From Silicimonas sp. (GTDB taxonomy: Bacteria > Pseudomonadota > Alphaproteobacteria > Rhodobacterales > Rhodobacteraceae), in assembly GCA_022824525.1 (NCBI GenBank), contig JAJDZT010000052.1, positions 82,047 to 146,046 on the forward strand: a DNA stretch of 64,000 bases. Direction: 5' to 3'. Under the pieces are notes generated by a model. It worked only from the letters and a program-made list of their open reading frames with translations. It did no database searches and was not told where the DNA came from. Shown one piece after another: positions 32,543 to 41,811 of the stretch. Both the position numbers and the translations under genes were made by a program. How positions within the stretch are numbered: position 1 is the stretch's first letter; each line of letters opens with the position of its first letter.

Positions 32543-33547
32543 CTATTTTATGCGTGGCTTTAGTGTTCCACGTTCCACGACCTCACATGAAAACAACCGC
32601 GCCTTCGGCCGAGCGTCCGGTGCGTCGAGGAGAGAGACCACCAGCGACACACTCGCGTCCACGATATCCTCTACCGGCTGGCGGATGGTGGTCAGGTCGA
32701 TACTCTCCCAACCGGACATTTCCATATCGTTGAGGCCGATCAGCCCGACATCCTCCGGAACGTTGAAGCCGCTGTCTTCAAGAGCCGAAAGCGCTCCCAC
32801 TGCGACAACGTCATCACCGCAGAAATACGCTTCCGCCGGGTTTTTGCGGATCAGGCGTTCCATTTCGGATCGGCCGGCTCCAAACGTGTAGCCATCCGCA
32901 AAGGAATGGGTCATTTCAACACCCGGGTGTTTGGCAATTTCCGCGCCAAAACCGTGCAGTCTGTCTTGTGTGGATGTGGCGCTTTCCGGACCACCCAGGA
33001 ACGCGACCCGTTTGTATCCGCGGGAGACCAGTTCCTGCGCCGCCATGCGCCCGCAATCTTCGTTGTCGATCCCAACGACGTGAACGCGTGGACGCGTCGA
33101 GAAGCGCCCAAAGCTGTGCACAACAGGGATACCGGCGTCGCGAAATGCTTTTGCGAACACCGGGGGCAGTGTGGACGACGCAACGACGACGCCATCTACC
33201 GAATAGGTCCGCATCATGCGCACGGAGTTGTCCGGGTCCGTTTCGTCGGTCAGGTTCACCAGCAGCGGGCGCAGGCCGCGATCCTGGAGCCGTCGCGTGA
33301 ACAGGTCAAAGACCTCCAGGAACAAGGGGTTGTGGAAGTTGTTGGCGATCAGCCCGATCAGTTTCGTCCGCCCGGTCGTAAGCGACGAGGCGAGGGCGTT
33401 CGGACTGTAGCCGAGGTCCCGCGCCGCCTCTTCGACCTTTGCGCGCATCTTCGGCGATACCGATGCGCCATCGGTAAACGTTCGCGACACGGCAGAGCGT
33501 GAGACGCCTGCGCGCTCGGCAACATCTTTCAGCGTTGGTCCGGCCAT
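32543..33547 (-). CDS. LacI-family transcriptional regulator, probable iol repressor
   Basis: A 334-residue LacI regulator. The DNA-binding helix-turn-helix is TLKDVAERAGVSRSAVSRTF (residues 5-24) with the hinge helix near 46-60 (NALASSLTTGRT). The periplasmic-binding-like effector domain follows and shows the usual DD and DRLHGF-type elements. The closest cluster it could regulate is iol, where a perfect LacI-type operator lies at 26858-26875. A TTGCAA half-site at 33577-33582, 30 bases before its start, hints at weak autoregulation. An enoyl-CoA hydratase is 45 bases upstream on the same strand, so it might be co-transcribed. Confidence 0.85.
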   Translation of the reverse strand: MAGPTLKDVAERAGVSRSAVSRTFTDGASVSPKMRAKVEEAARDLGYSPNALASSLTTGRTKLIGLIANNFHNPLFLEVFDLFTRRLQDRGLRPLLVNLTDETDPDNSVRMMRTYSVDGVVVASSTLPPVFAKAFRDAGIPVVHSFGRFSTRPRVHVVGIDNEDCGRMAAQELVSRGYKRVAFLGGPESATSTQDRLHGFGAEIAKHPGVEMTHSFADGYTFGAGRSEMERLIRKNPAEAYFCGDDVVAVGALSALEDSGFNVPEDVGLIGLNDMEMSGWESIDLTTIRQPVEDIVDASVSLVVSLLDAPDARPKARLFSCEVVERGTLKPRIK

Positions 33548-33592
33548 GACGCGATTATCCGGTGCCGTGAAAACTGTTGCAAGTGCGGGAGA

Positions 33593-34399
33593 TCACTCTC
33601 CGGACCAGTCGGGCATCGAGGTTTTCGAGATGAAAGCTCCGATGCCTGCTTCTGCGTCGCGCGCCATCATGTTTTCGGCCATCACGCGACCGGCGTATGC
33701 ATAGGCCTCTTCCAAGGGAAGTTCGGCCTGTTCGTAGAAGGCACGCTTCCCGATCTTGATCGCTGCCGGAGACTTCCCGGCAATGTTCAACGCCATTTCC
33801 CGCGTCGTGTGCGCCACCAGATCTTTCGGGACCACGCGATTGATCAATCCCATTTCGGCGACGCGCGCGGCCGGCAAGAAATCCCCGAGCAGAAGCATCT
33901 CCATGGCCTGCTTGCGCGAGACGTTGCGCGACAGGGCCACCATCGGGGTAGAGCAGAAAAGCCCGATATTCACACCCGACGTTGCAAAACGCGCATCGTC
34001 GGCGGCGACCGCGAGATCGCAGCTTCCGACAAGCTGACACCCTGCGGCGGTCGCAATACCATGCACTTCCGCGATCACAGGCTGAGGCAGTCGCACGACG
34101 CGGAGCATCATTGCCGAACACTTGGCAAACAGGTCCTGAAAGTACTGAAACCCACCGTCCGCGTCTTCGCGCCGGGCCGTCATTTCCTTGAGATTGTGTC
34201 CCGCACAGAAGTGATCTCCGGCCCCGCGCAGGATCACGGCCTTGATGCTCCGATCTTCGGCCAGATCGTCCAAGGCTGTGCTCACTGCTTCGATCATGGC
34301 TTCGCTTAACGCGTTGATCGAGCCGGGCGCGTTGAGCGTCAGGGTGGCGATGCCTTCTTGATCGTCGCGCAAGACAAGGGACGTCGTATCGTCTTTCAT
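33593..34399 (-). CDS. Enoyl-CoA hydratase/isomerase family protein
   Basis: A 268-residue crotonase. The oxyanion-hole segments AGHNLKEM (about residues 66-73) and CDLAVAADDARFATSGVNIG (about 129-148) are visible. The glutamate positions typical of hydratases are replaced in places, so it may be a different crotonase such as an EchA3-type. It hydrates or isomerises a short acyl-CoA. ATG 34399 is preferred because its upstream region has no crotonase character; the longer frame would add 51 unrelated residues. Forty-five bases separate it from the LacI gene downstream. Confidence 0.82.
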   Translation of the reverse strand: MKDDTTSLVLRDDQEGIATLTLNAPGSINALSEAMIEAVSTALDDLAEDRSIKAVILRGAGDHFCAGHNLKEMTARREDADGGFQYFQDLFAKCSAMMLRVVRLPQPVIAEVHGIATAAGCQLVGSCDLAVAADDARFATSGVNIGLFCSTPMVALSRNVSRKQAMEMLLLGDFLPAARVAEMGLINRVVPKDLVAHTTREMALNIAGKSPAAIKIGKRAFYEQAELPLEEAYAYAGRVMAENMMARDAEAGIGAFISKTSMPDWSGE

Positions 34400-34578
34400 G
34401 TTCAACCTTTTCGACGTTTCGACGCGTATGGTCCATGCTTTGGGCTTCTGGCGCAAGGCATGGCGTTTCGAAGGGATGCATCGAAGTCTCTCCATTTTCG
34501 CTTTGTACGCTAACCAGATCGTAAGTTCTGGAGCGTTAGGACGCGGGCTCATCGGAAAAACTTGTTTCGGAGAGTTTC

Positions 34579-35748
34579 ATGAAATTGTGTTCACACCTTG
34601 CGCGGGTCTCAGTCGCATTCGGACTGATGGCCTCTATTGCAACTGCTCAGGGGGTGGACAGTTCCTCTGTGAAATTCGCCCAGGTCGCGGCTCTTGATGG
34701 GCCCGCCGCTGCTTTGGGGACCGGCATGCGGGAGGGTATTCTGGCCGCTTTTGAAGAAGCCAATCGCGCGGGCGGGGTCCATGGACGTCAGGTCATGCTT
34801 GAAAGTTTCGACGACGGGTACGAACCCGACCGTTCGGTCGCGCATGTTCGTTCCATCATCGACGGTGGCAACCATATCGGTCTCATCGGGCCAGTCGGAA
34901 CGCCGACCAGCCGTGCAACCCAGCCTATCGCGACGGAGGCCGATATGCCGTTTGTCGGCCCGTTTACCGGCGCCGGTTTCTTGCGCGATCCCGAATTGAA
35001 GAACGTCGTCAACGTCCGCGCGACCTATGCGGCAGAGACGGAAGCGTGGATCAAACACCTCGTGGATGAGCTTGGGATGAACAGCATCGCCATTCTGTAC
35101 CAGGATGACGGTTTCGGTCGCGTTGGTCTTGATGGTGTGACGGCGGCACTCGATCGACGGGGCATGTCGCTTGTTGCGGAAGGCACCTACACCCGCAACA
35201 CCGTCGCTGTGAAATCGGCGCTCTTGGATATTCGCAAGGCAAAACCGGACGCGGTTGTCATGGTTGGGGCGTACAAGCCAATTGCGGAATTCATTCGACT
35301 GTCCCGCAAGCTCAAGTTCGAGCCGACCTTTGTGAACATTTCTTTCGTCGGGTCCAAAGCGCTTGCATCGGATCTTGGAGCCGATGGCGAGGGCGTTATC
35401 ATCAGTCAGGTCGTTCCGTTTCCGTGGGACGCGACGCTTCCGATTGTCGCCGACTACCAAGACGCGATCATGGCGGTCGACCCGGACGCTGAACCCAGCT
35501 TTGTGACGATGGAAGGGTATCTGGTTGGCCGCGTCGCCCTGCGCGCGCTTGAGGCGGCGGGGCCGGATTTGGACCGCGCCGCGCTAAGCACCGCGCTTGT
35601 CGAATTGGGTCGTTTCGATCTTGGCGGGCTGACGTTCGACTACAGCGCAGGCGACAATCAGGGTCTCGATACGGTCTTCATGACGCGAATTGTGTCCGGT
35701 GAGCGGTTCGAAACAGTCACCGGTGCAGAGCAACAAGCAAGCCGCTGA
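34579..35748 (+). CDS. Type I periplasmic binding protein (HAAT-like), paired with a chemoreceptor
   Basis: A 389-residue periplasmic protein with a signal peptide (about residues 1-23). It has the receptor-ligand-binding fold of branched-chain-amino-acid-binding proteins, with LIGPVGTPTSRATQPIATEA and SIAILYQDDGFGRVGLDG as typical family segments. No permease or ATPase lies nearby. Instead a large chemoreceptor gene follows after 63 bases on the same strand. It probably presents its ligand to that receptor, as binding proteins do for some chemotaxis and two-component sensors. Confidence 0.8.
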   Translation: MKLCSHLARVSVAFGLMASIATAQGVDSSSVKFAQVAALDGPAAALGTGMREGILAAFEEANRAGGVHGRQVMLESFDDGYEPDRSVAHVRSIIDGGNHIGLIGPVGTPTSRATQPIATEADMPFVGPFTGAGFLRDPELKNVVNVRATYAAETEAWIKHLVDELGMNSIAILYQDDGFGRVGLDGVTAALDRRGMSLVAEGTYTRNTVAVKSALLDIRKAKPDAVVMVGAYKPIAEFIRLSRKLKFEPTFVNISFVGSKALASDLGADGEGVIISQVVPFPWDATLPIVADYQDAIMAVDPDAEPSFVTMEGYLVGRVALRALEAAGPDLDRAALSTALVELGRFDLGGLTFDYSAGDNQGLDTVFMTRIVSGERFETVTGAEQQASR

Positions 35749-35811
35749 GCGCCTTGAGGCATGGTCTGACCCCGCGTTGTTTCCGCAAAATCCAAAGAGG
35801 TAGAGTTTCTA

Positions 35812-38568
35812 ATGGCCTTATCGCGAGTGAACCGGGTTTTTGGGAGTATTGCGGCAAAGCTCAGTGTTACTCTGCTTGCTTTGGGTGGGGCCATCGCCGC
35901 CGCTGTCGGGGTCGGTTACTTCGTCTTCAGTTCGGTCGCCGTCTCGGTAACCGAACTGATGGAACGCGCACTTCCGAGGATCGAGGCAAGCACCGAGGTC
36001 ATCGAGACAGCCGGTCGGTCGCGCAACCTTCTTGCGAATATCTCCAACGCGGGTTCAAAAGCGGAGCTGGATACCATTGCCGCCTCGCTTCAAGATGAGC
36101 TCTCGACCCTTGAGACCAGCCTTGCTGGCCTGTCCCCGGACGAAATCGCGAAGATCATGCCGATGCTTGAGGCGGCGCGGTCCACATCGCGGGCGAAGGC
36201 TGATGCTATTGCGGCACAGCTCGATACCGAGGCCAAGCTGACCGCGCAAATCAACGAGTTGGAAAAACTGACCGAAGACGTGCGGCTGGCACTGCAAAAT
36301 CTTGCCAATGTTGCGCTTTTCAATCTCACGGCCAAATCGAACCAGGCGGTAAAGACTGTAAGTGACACGCTCGCTGGTCTGACGGACCGAGAATTTTCCG
36401 AAGTTCGCGCCATCCTGGAGATCCGGGCCGAAGTAAATCTGTTAACCGGGGTCGCTCTCGCACAGGTGACAACAACGGCGCCTGGCATGACATCGATACT
36501 GAACGATCTTTTCAGTGCCAGTCTTTCTCGTCTGGATCGTAGTCTTGGCGACGTACAAGGTAACCCTGCCTTGGTCGAAGAACTTGGGGCCGTCGTTCAA
36601 ACCCGGGATTATCTCGCGAATTCTTCCGCGCGGAGCCGCCAGTCGGAACAAATCCTCAGGTTGCGTCAGGACAGCGAAGCAGCCCTCAGCGAGATCATCG
36701 ATACGAGGTCATACCTGCTGGCGATCCTAGCAGAAGACATCGCGTCCGAGAACGAGACGGTGATCCGGACGCTGATTGATCGCGACGTCAAGAGCATTCG
36801 AGACGCCGCCGAGATTGATCTCGCTGTTCAAACCCTGCTTGTGCGCGCCTTGTTCGGAGTGTCTGCTGTCACGCAGGAAGATGTAAGCACCCATCAAGCT
36901 TCGCTCAATCAAGCATCCAACCGGCTGGGGAATTTTTTGCAGAACGGCTCAATTGATGAGGCGCTTGCCGAGTTGATTTCGCAGGTCCGCGCGGTGGCAG
37001 ACCCGGAAGCCGGTGTATTGGCCACACGCGCAGCGGGACTGAAAGCCATTGCCTTGGCGCATGAACGGTCGCTGGATGCCAACACCGAACTCTCGGGCAT
37101 CGCGTCAGCATCCCAGGACGCAAGTGCTGCGGCTGTCGCCGAAATGCTGGCAACCAGTCAGTCCGTCGCAAATGGAACCGAGCGCGGCAAAACACAAATG
37201 CTGATGATCGCGTTCGCGGGCGCCGGCGTTATTGGCCTGTCGATACTTGGGGTCATCGTTTTCATTGTGAAACCAATGGCGCGGGTGACCCAGGTGACGG
37301 AGCGGTTGGCAACCGGTGATCTGGCTCCGGTGACAGGCTTCGATCGCACCGGAGGCGAAATCGGTCAGATGGCGAAGGCGCTTGGGGTTTTCCGCGAAGG
37401 TATGATTGAGCGCCAGAAGATGGAAGCGGCCGAGAAAGAGCGCATCGCGGACGAGGAGGCCCGGAAAGCTGCCAAGGCCGAAGCGAAGGCACGTGCGCAG
37501 GAAGAAGCCGCGGCAGAAGAGGCGCGAAAACAGGAGGAAGAGCGGCGCCGCGAAGCTGAAATGGAGGCGCGTCGTGAAGAGATCGAACGCGCCGCACAGG
37601 CAGAACGGGACGCGCGGGCTGCCGAGCAGGAGCAGGTCGTCAGACGCCTTGCGAGTGCGCTGGACAACTTGGCGGCGGGTGATCTGACGGTGAACATCGA
37701 CGAGCCGTTTTCAGAGGCTTATGAAGAATTGCGCGAGAACTTTAATGCTGCAATCCGCAAGATTTCCGATGCCATCGGCGCGTTGACCGAAAGCGTATCC
37801 AGTGTCGGTGACGCCGCAAACAGCATGACCGGCTACGCCGACGATCTTTCGCGGCGTACGGAACAGAACGCGGCATCTCTTGAGGAGACCTCCGCGGCGG
37901 TCTCGGAACTCACGTCGGCCGCGAATTCGACAGCGGAAACTGCCCAAACCGCAAATTCGGTCATGTTGGAAGCGCAGAAGGAAGCGGAAACGAGCAAGAC
38001 CACCGTCGAGAGCGCGGTATCCACAATGAGCGAGGTCGAGGCCTCATCGGATGCCGTGTCTCACATTGTCGATCTGATCGAAAACATCGCTTTCCAAACA
38101 AACCTGCTCGCCTTGAACGCAGGGGTTGAAGCTGCACGTGCCGGTGAAGAGGGAAGGGGGTTTGCCGTTGTTGCAACGGAAGTCCGCGCGTTGGCGCAGC
38201 GATCTTCGGAGGCGGCGAGTGAGATCAATACGTTGATCTCGACGACGCGCAACCAGATTTCGCAAGGCGTTTCGCAGGTAAATGCAGCCGGTGAGGCTTT
38301 GAACGGTATCCTCTCCTATATCTCCCAGATATCACACCATATTTCCGACATATCCATAAGCGCGGGCGAACAAGCGACAACGATCTCCAGTATTTCTGAG
38401 GCGGTCCAGCAGCTGGACGCGGCGACCCAGGAGAATGCCACGATGTTCGAAGCCTCCCGTGCGACGAGCGACGCGTTGGCTTTGGAGGCTCAGCAATTGG
38501 AGGAACTGGCCAAGCGTTTTCGCACCGGCCAAAGCGAGGAGCGGCACTTGATCGAGGATGCCGCCTGA
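35812..38568 (+). CDS. Methyl-accepting chemotaxis protein with large periplasmic domain and two HAMP units
   Basis: A 918-residue chemoreceptor, long for the family. TM1 is at about residues 15-44, followed by a 418-residue, mostly helical periplasmic domain, and TM2 at 463-487. A HAMP follows, then about 80 residues rich in K, E, A and R (coiled coil), then a second HAMP-like unit, and the methyl-accepting domain with the tip [20 protein letters not shown] (about 757-776). There is no NWETF-type CheR tether at the C-terminus. The large sensor domain and the adjacent binding protein suggest recognition of a ligand-loaded protein. Confidence 0.88.
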   Translation: MALSRVNRVFGSIAAKLSVTLLALGGAIAAAVGVGYFVFSSVAVSVTELMERALPRIEASTEVIETAGRSRNLLANISNAGSKAELDTIAASLQDELSTLETSLAGLSPDEIAKIMPMLEAARSTSRAKADAIAAQLDTEAKLTAQINELEKLTEDVRLALQNLANVALFNLTAKSNQAVKTVSDTLAGLTDREFSEVRAILEIRAEVNLLTGVALAQVTTTAPGMTSILNDLFSASLSRLDRSLGDVQGNPALVEELGAVVQTRDYLANSSARSRQSEQILRLRQDSEAALSEIIDTRSYLLAILAEDIASENETVIRTLIDRDVKSIRDAAEIDLAVQTLLVRALFGVSAVTQEDVSTHQASLNQASNRLGNFLQNGSIDEALAELISQVRAVADPEAGVLATRAAGLKAIALAHERSLDANTELSGIASASQDASAAAVAEMLATSQSVANGTERGKTQMLMIAFAGAGVIGLSILGVIVFIVKPMARVTQVTERLATGDLAPVTGFDRTGGEIGQMAKALGVFREGMIERQKMEAAEKERIADEEARKAAKAEAKARAQEEAAAEEARKQEEERRREAEMEARREEIERAAQAERDARAAEQEQVVRRLASALDNLAAGDLTVNIDEPFSEAYEELRENFNAAIRKISDAIGALTESVSSVGDAANSMTGYADDLSRRTEQNAASLEETSAAVSELTSAANSTAETAQTANSVMLEAQKEAETSKTTVESAVSTMSEVEASSDAVSHIVDLIENIAFQTNLLALNAGVEAARAGEEGRGFAVVATEVRALAQRSSEAASEINTLISTTRNQISQGVSQVNAAGEALNGILSYISQISHHISDISISAGEQATTISSISEAVQQLDAATQENATMFEASRATSDALALEAQQLEELAKRFRTGQSEERHLIEDAA

Positions 38569-38680
38569 CCGAGAGATAATTTGTTCGACGACACAACGTT
38601 TTGCTGCGGTTCGCGTAAACCAGAGAAGCGTTTCCCTTTACCACTCTATCGGGCTGATCCGGCGTAAAGACTGTTCCGGA

Positions 38681-39463
38681 TCAGGCGGCCATTCCGGGCT
38701 CAGGTTCCTTGGCGCCGGTCATGAAGGCAACCGCATCCGACATGGAGTGATCCTTGGGGTCGATGATGCAGAGACGTTTCCCCAGTCGGTGCACATGGAT
38801 GCGGTCGGCGACTTCGAACACGTGTGGCATGTTGTGGCTGATCAGAATGATCGGGATGCCGCGTGACTTTACGTCCTGTATCAGTTCAAGCACCTTGCGG
38901 CTTTCTTTGACTCCAAGCGCAGCCGTCGGTTCATCCATGATGATGAACTTGGTCGCAAAAGCTGCGGCACGGGCAACGGCTACGCCTTGGCGCTGACCTC
39001 CAGAAAGCGTTTCCACGGCTTGGGTTATCGACTGAACGGTCATCAGTCCCAGTTCGGTCAGCTTGTCGCGCGCAAATTTCTCCATCGCTGGTCGATCCAA
39101 TTGGCGCAGCCATTTGCCCCGGAACCCCGGGCGGCGGATTTCGCGCCCCATGAACATATTGTCGGCAATCGACAGCGCCGGCGACATGGCCAGGGTCTGG
39201 TAGACGATTTCGATCCCCATGTTGCGCGCATCCATGGGCGACGTGAAGTTGACCGGCTTGCCATCGATCAGAATCTCGCCCGCGTCCGGAGTGGTCGCGC
39301 CACAGATCGCCTTCACGATGGAGGATTTTCCGGCCCCGTTGTCGCCGATCACGGCGAGGATTTCGCCCCTGCGAAGCTCGAAATCAGAGTGATCGATGGC
39401 GGTGACGTGGCCGTACCGTTTGACGATGCCACGGCCTTCTACGATAAGGTCATTTTCAGCCAT
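38681..39463 (-). CDS. frcA: Sugar ABC transporter ATP-binding protein, FrcA-like
   Basis: A 260-residue single-domain ATPase with Walker A GDNGAGKSS (about residues 38-46), signature LSGGQRQGVAVARA and Walker B FIIMDEPTAAL. Most sugar ATPases of this permease class have two fused domains; a single 260-residue one is characteristic of FrcA from the fructose system. The ATG shares one base with the frcC stop (TAATG), so the two are coupled. A stem-loop CTGATCCGG/CCGGATCAG (38654-38684) covers its stop codon. No frcK kinase follows, unlike in Sinorhizobium. Confidence 0.85.
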   Translation of the reverse strand: MAENDLIVEGRGIVKRYGHVTAIDHSDFELRRGEILAVIGDNGAGKSSIVKAICGATTPDAGEILIDGKPVNFTSPMDARNMGIEIVYQTLAMSPALSIADNMFMGREIRRPGFRGKWLRQLDRPAMEKFARDKLTELGLMTVQSITQAVETLSGGQRQGVAVARAAAFATKFIIMDEPTAALGVKESRKVLELIQDVKSRGIPIILISHNMPHVFEVADRIHVHRLGKRLCIIDPKDHSMSDAVAFMTGAKEPEPGMAA

Positions 39464-40521
39464 TAGGAAGACACCTTTCTGATCCACTGGTCGACCGCAA
39501 CAGCGGCGATGATGAGCATGCCAATCAACAGGAATGTCCATTGCGCGTCGGCTCCGAGCAGGCGCAGACCCAATGTGAAGACACCGACGATCAAGGCACC
39601 GAAGAGGCTGCCCAAGATCGAACCGCGCCCACCGAAGAGCGAGATGCCCCCGATCACAACAGCGGTGATGGATTCGATATTGGCAAGCTGGCCAACCGTG
39701 GGCGAGATCGAGCCAATTCGACCAACCATGGCCCACCCGGCAAAGGCACAGATAATTCCGGAAAGAAGATAGACCGAGATCAGCGTTTTCTTGACGTTCA
39801 CGCCCGAAAGCTCGGCGGCTTCCGGATCATCGCCGACGGCGTAGACGTGCCTCCCCCACGCCGTGTGTTTGAGCGAATAGGCCAGCGTGAACACCAGCAC
39901 GAGCATGAATATCACACCTAATGTGAACGTGGCGCCACCAAACTGGAACTTCGTGCCGAAGATCTGCAGCAACGATGCCTCGGCTTGGATGTCCTGGCTT
40001 CGGATGGTTTCGTTGGCGGAATAGAGGAAGTTCGTGGCGAGGATGATCTGCCAGGTTCCCAGCGTCACGATGAACGGGGGCAGTTTCATATACGCGACAA
40101 GCCAACCGTTTATTGCGCCGCAAATCGCACCCACTGTCAGGCCGCAAGCGATCGAGACTTCAACGGGCAAGCCGTAGCGGAACGTAAATTGGCCCATGAC
40201 GACCGACGACAGGACCATGATCGCGCCGACGGACAGGTCGATGCCCGCTGTCAGGATGACGAGGCTTTGGGCGGCGGCGACAATACCGACGATCTGTACC
40301 TGCTGAAGGATCAAGGTCATCGCGAACGGTGAAAAAAACCGCGAGCCGATGAGGAGGCCGAAGACCACAATCGAGGCAATCAAAACGATCAGCGGAACGA
40401 AGGCCGGGTTCACATGAAGAATGTGTTGGAGTTGCCCGACGAAACCGCGACGCGGGTCTTCGAATTCCGCAACCTGCTCTGGCGCGCTTTGTACCGATTG
40501 TTCGTAGTCGCTGTTCGACAT
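39463..40521 (-). CDS. frcC: Sugar ABC transporter permease, FrcC-like
   Basis: A 352-residue polytopic permease of the RbsC/FrcC family. An N-terminal cytoplasmic segment of about 35 residues (FEDPRRGFVGQLQ) precedes the first helix, and the body carries SLVILTAGIDLSVGAIMVLS (about residues 85-104), the family's most conserved helix. It should homodimerise as the channel. One base overlaps the frcA start; a 120-base gap with a strong hairpin separates it from frcB. Confidence 0.88.
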   Translation of the reverse strand: MSNSDYEQSVQSAPEQVAEFEDPRRGFVGQLQHILHVNPAFVPLIVLIASIVVFGLLIGSRFFSPFAMTLILQQVQIVGIVAAAQSLVILTAGIDLSVGAIMVLSSVVMGQFTFRYGLPVEVSIACGLTVGAICGAINGWLVAYMKLPPFIVTLGTWQIILATNFLYSANETIRSQDIQAEASLLQIFGTKFQFGGATFTLGVIFMLVLVFTLAYSLKHTAWGRHVYAVGDDPEAAELSGVNVKKTLISVYLLSGIICAFAGWAMVGRIGSISPTVGQLANIESITAVVIGGISLFGGRGSILGSLFGALIVGVFTLGLRLLGADAQWTFLLIGMLIIAAVAVDQWIRKVSS

Positions 40522-40607
40522 AAGACTTCCTCCCTCGGTCAGGTCATGACCGCCCCAGTCTTCGTGAGTGTGTCAGAATTATTCAGGGCTGTCTTGCCCG
40601 AGATGCA

Positions 40608-40627
40608 GAAGGGCGCGAACGCCCTTC
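40608..40627 (-). promoter_or_regulatory. Intercistronic stem-loop with UUCG-type tetraloop after frcB
   Basis: On the minus strand GAAGGGCG-TTCG-CGCCCTTC forms a perfect 8-bp stem closed by a C(UUCG)G tetraloop, an exceptionally stable RNA hairpin. It starts 15 bases after the frcB stop codon. No T-run follows, so it more likely protects the frcB message from 3' exonucleases than terminates it completely. Confidence 0.75.
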
Positions 40628-40641
40628 CGCCAGTAGTCAAC

Positions 40642-41655
40642 TTAGCCCCAGCAGAGCTCCAGGCCTTCAGCCGAAGTGATCGAAGGAACGCCGTCGACCG
40701 GAGTATCCGTGACGAGCGCCACGCCGGTGTCGAAGAAGTCCTTGCCCGGGGTCGGCTCCGGCTTCACGCCTTCTTCCGCCCACTTCTTGATCGCCTCGAC
40801 GCCAAGCGCAGCCATCAGCAGCGGATACTGCTGAGACGTTGCGCCGATCACGCCATCGGCCACGTCCTGAACACCAGGGCAACCGCCGTCAACGGACACA
40901 ATGGTCACGTCGTCGGTCTTGCCGAAGTCTTCGAGCGTCTTGTAGGCGCCCGCGGCCGTCGGTTCGTTGATCGTGTAAAGAACGTTGACACCGTCATCCT
41001 TCGTCAGAAGGTTTTCCATTGCCTTGCGGCCGCCTTCTTCGTTGGCGTTGGTGACTTCGTTGTCGATGATGCGGGGATCGGTCTCGTCGCCCCACTTGTT
41101 CGGGTCTTCCAGGCCAATGCCGAAGCCAGTCAGGAAGCCCTGGTTGCGAAGAACGCCAACGGTCGGCTGCGACACGTTGATGTTCATCATGCCGATCTTC
41201 GCGCTGCTTGTGTCGACCTGAGCCGCAGCCCATTTGCCGATCAATTCACCAGCGAGGAAGTTGTCCGTTGCGAAAGTCGCGTCAGCGGCATCGATCGGCG
41301 TCAGTGGCGTGTCGAGTGCAATGACCACGAGGCCCGCATCGCGCGCTTGCCTGACGGCTGGCACGATCGACGATGTGTCAGATGCCGTGATCAGAATGCC
41401 CTTCGCACCGTCGAGGATGCAGGTTTCGATGGCCTGAACCTGTGTTTCGTGGTCGCCGTCAATCTTGCCGGCGAAGGACTTCAGCTCCATGCCCAGCTCT
41501 TCAGCCTTGGCGGTGGCGCCTTCCTTCATCTTGACGAAGAACGGGTTGGTTTCGGTTTTCGTGATCAGGCAGACCGTGGTCGCATGGCTGCCGGCCATTG
41601 CCGAACCCGCCATCGAGATGCCAGCCAGCATGGTTCCAACAAGCAGTTTTTTCAT
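40642..41655 (-). CDS. frcB: Sugar ABC transporter substrate-binding protein, FrcB-like
   Basis: A 337-residue periplasmic binding protein with a signal peptide (about residues 1-22, AMA-GSH). The mature start [19 protein letters not shown] and the stretches [20 protein letters not shown] and [20 protein letters not shown] match FrcB of the Sinorhizobium fructose/ribose/mannose transporter as I recall it. It binds a monosaccharide, most likely fructose. As an alternative, related IbpA-type proteins bind myo-inositol. GGGAGGA lies just before the ATG. It is the first gene of frcBCA. Confidence 0.85.
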   Translation of the reverse strand: MKKLLVGTMLAGISMAGSAMAGSHATTVCLITKTETNPFFVKMKEGATAKAEELGMELKSFAGKIDGDHETQVQAIETCILDGAKGILITASDTSSIVPAVRQARDAGLVVIALDTPLTPIDAADATFATDNFLAGELIGKWAAAQVDTSSAKIGMMNINVSQPTVGVLRNQGFLTGFGIGLEDPNKWGDETDPRIIDNEVTNANEEGGRKAMENLLTKDDGVNVLYTINEPTAAGAYKTLEDFGKTDDVTIVSVDGGCPGVQDVADGVIGATSQQYPLLMAALGVEAIKKWAEEGVKPEPTPGKDFFDTGVALVTDTPVDGVPSITSAEGLELCWG

Positions 41656-41811
41656 AGGTATCCTCCCAAAGATATCCGTCCGGTCGGACGACCGGGTTTG
41701 TGTAGCTAATTATGATTCTCACGTGGCGTCAATAAATAAATAAAAGTGATTTATAAATTGACAGAGCCACGGCGCTCTAGCAGGATACGATGCGGGAGGA
41801 TTTCTAAGTCA
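41656..41811. promoter_or_regulatory. Divergent frcB/ROK promoter region with palindromes
   Basis: Overlapping inverted repeats CGTCCG-GT-CGGACG (41677-41690) and CCGGTC-N4-GACCGG (41680-41695) lie in the frcB leader. An AT-rich tract with TAAATAAATAAAA follows, then TTGACA (41758-41763) as a possible -35 for the ROK gene. AGAGC-N6-GCTCT spans 41763-41778. These are candidate operators for the ROK regulator. Confidence 0.45.

Noticed and set aside
40642-41655. Inositol-binding protein (IbpA) identity for the sugar binding protein
   Set aside because: The mature N-terminus, single-domain ATPase and divergent ROK gene fit the fructose system better, though inositol transport is not excluded.
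40414-41709. Plus-strand reading antisense to frcB
   Set aside because: frcB has a signal peptide and family motifs; this is a GC-driven shadow.
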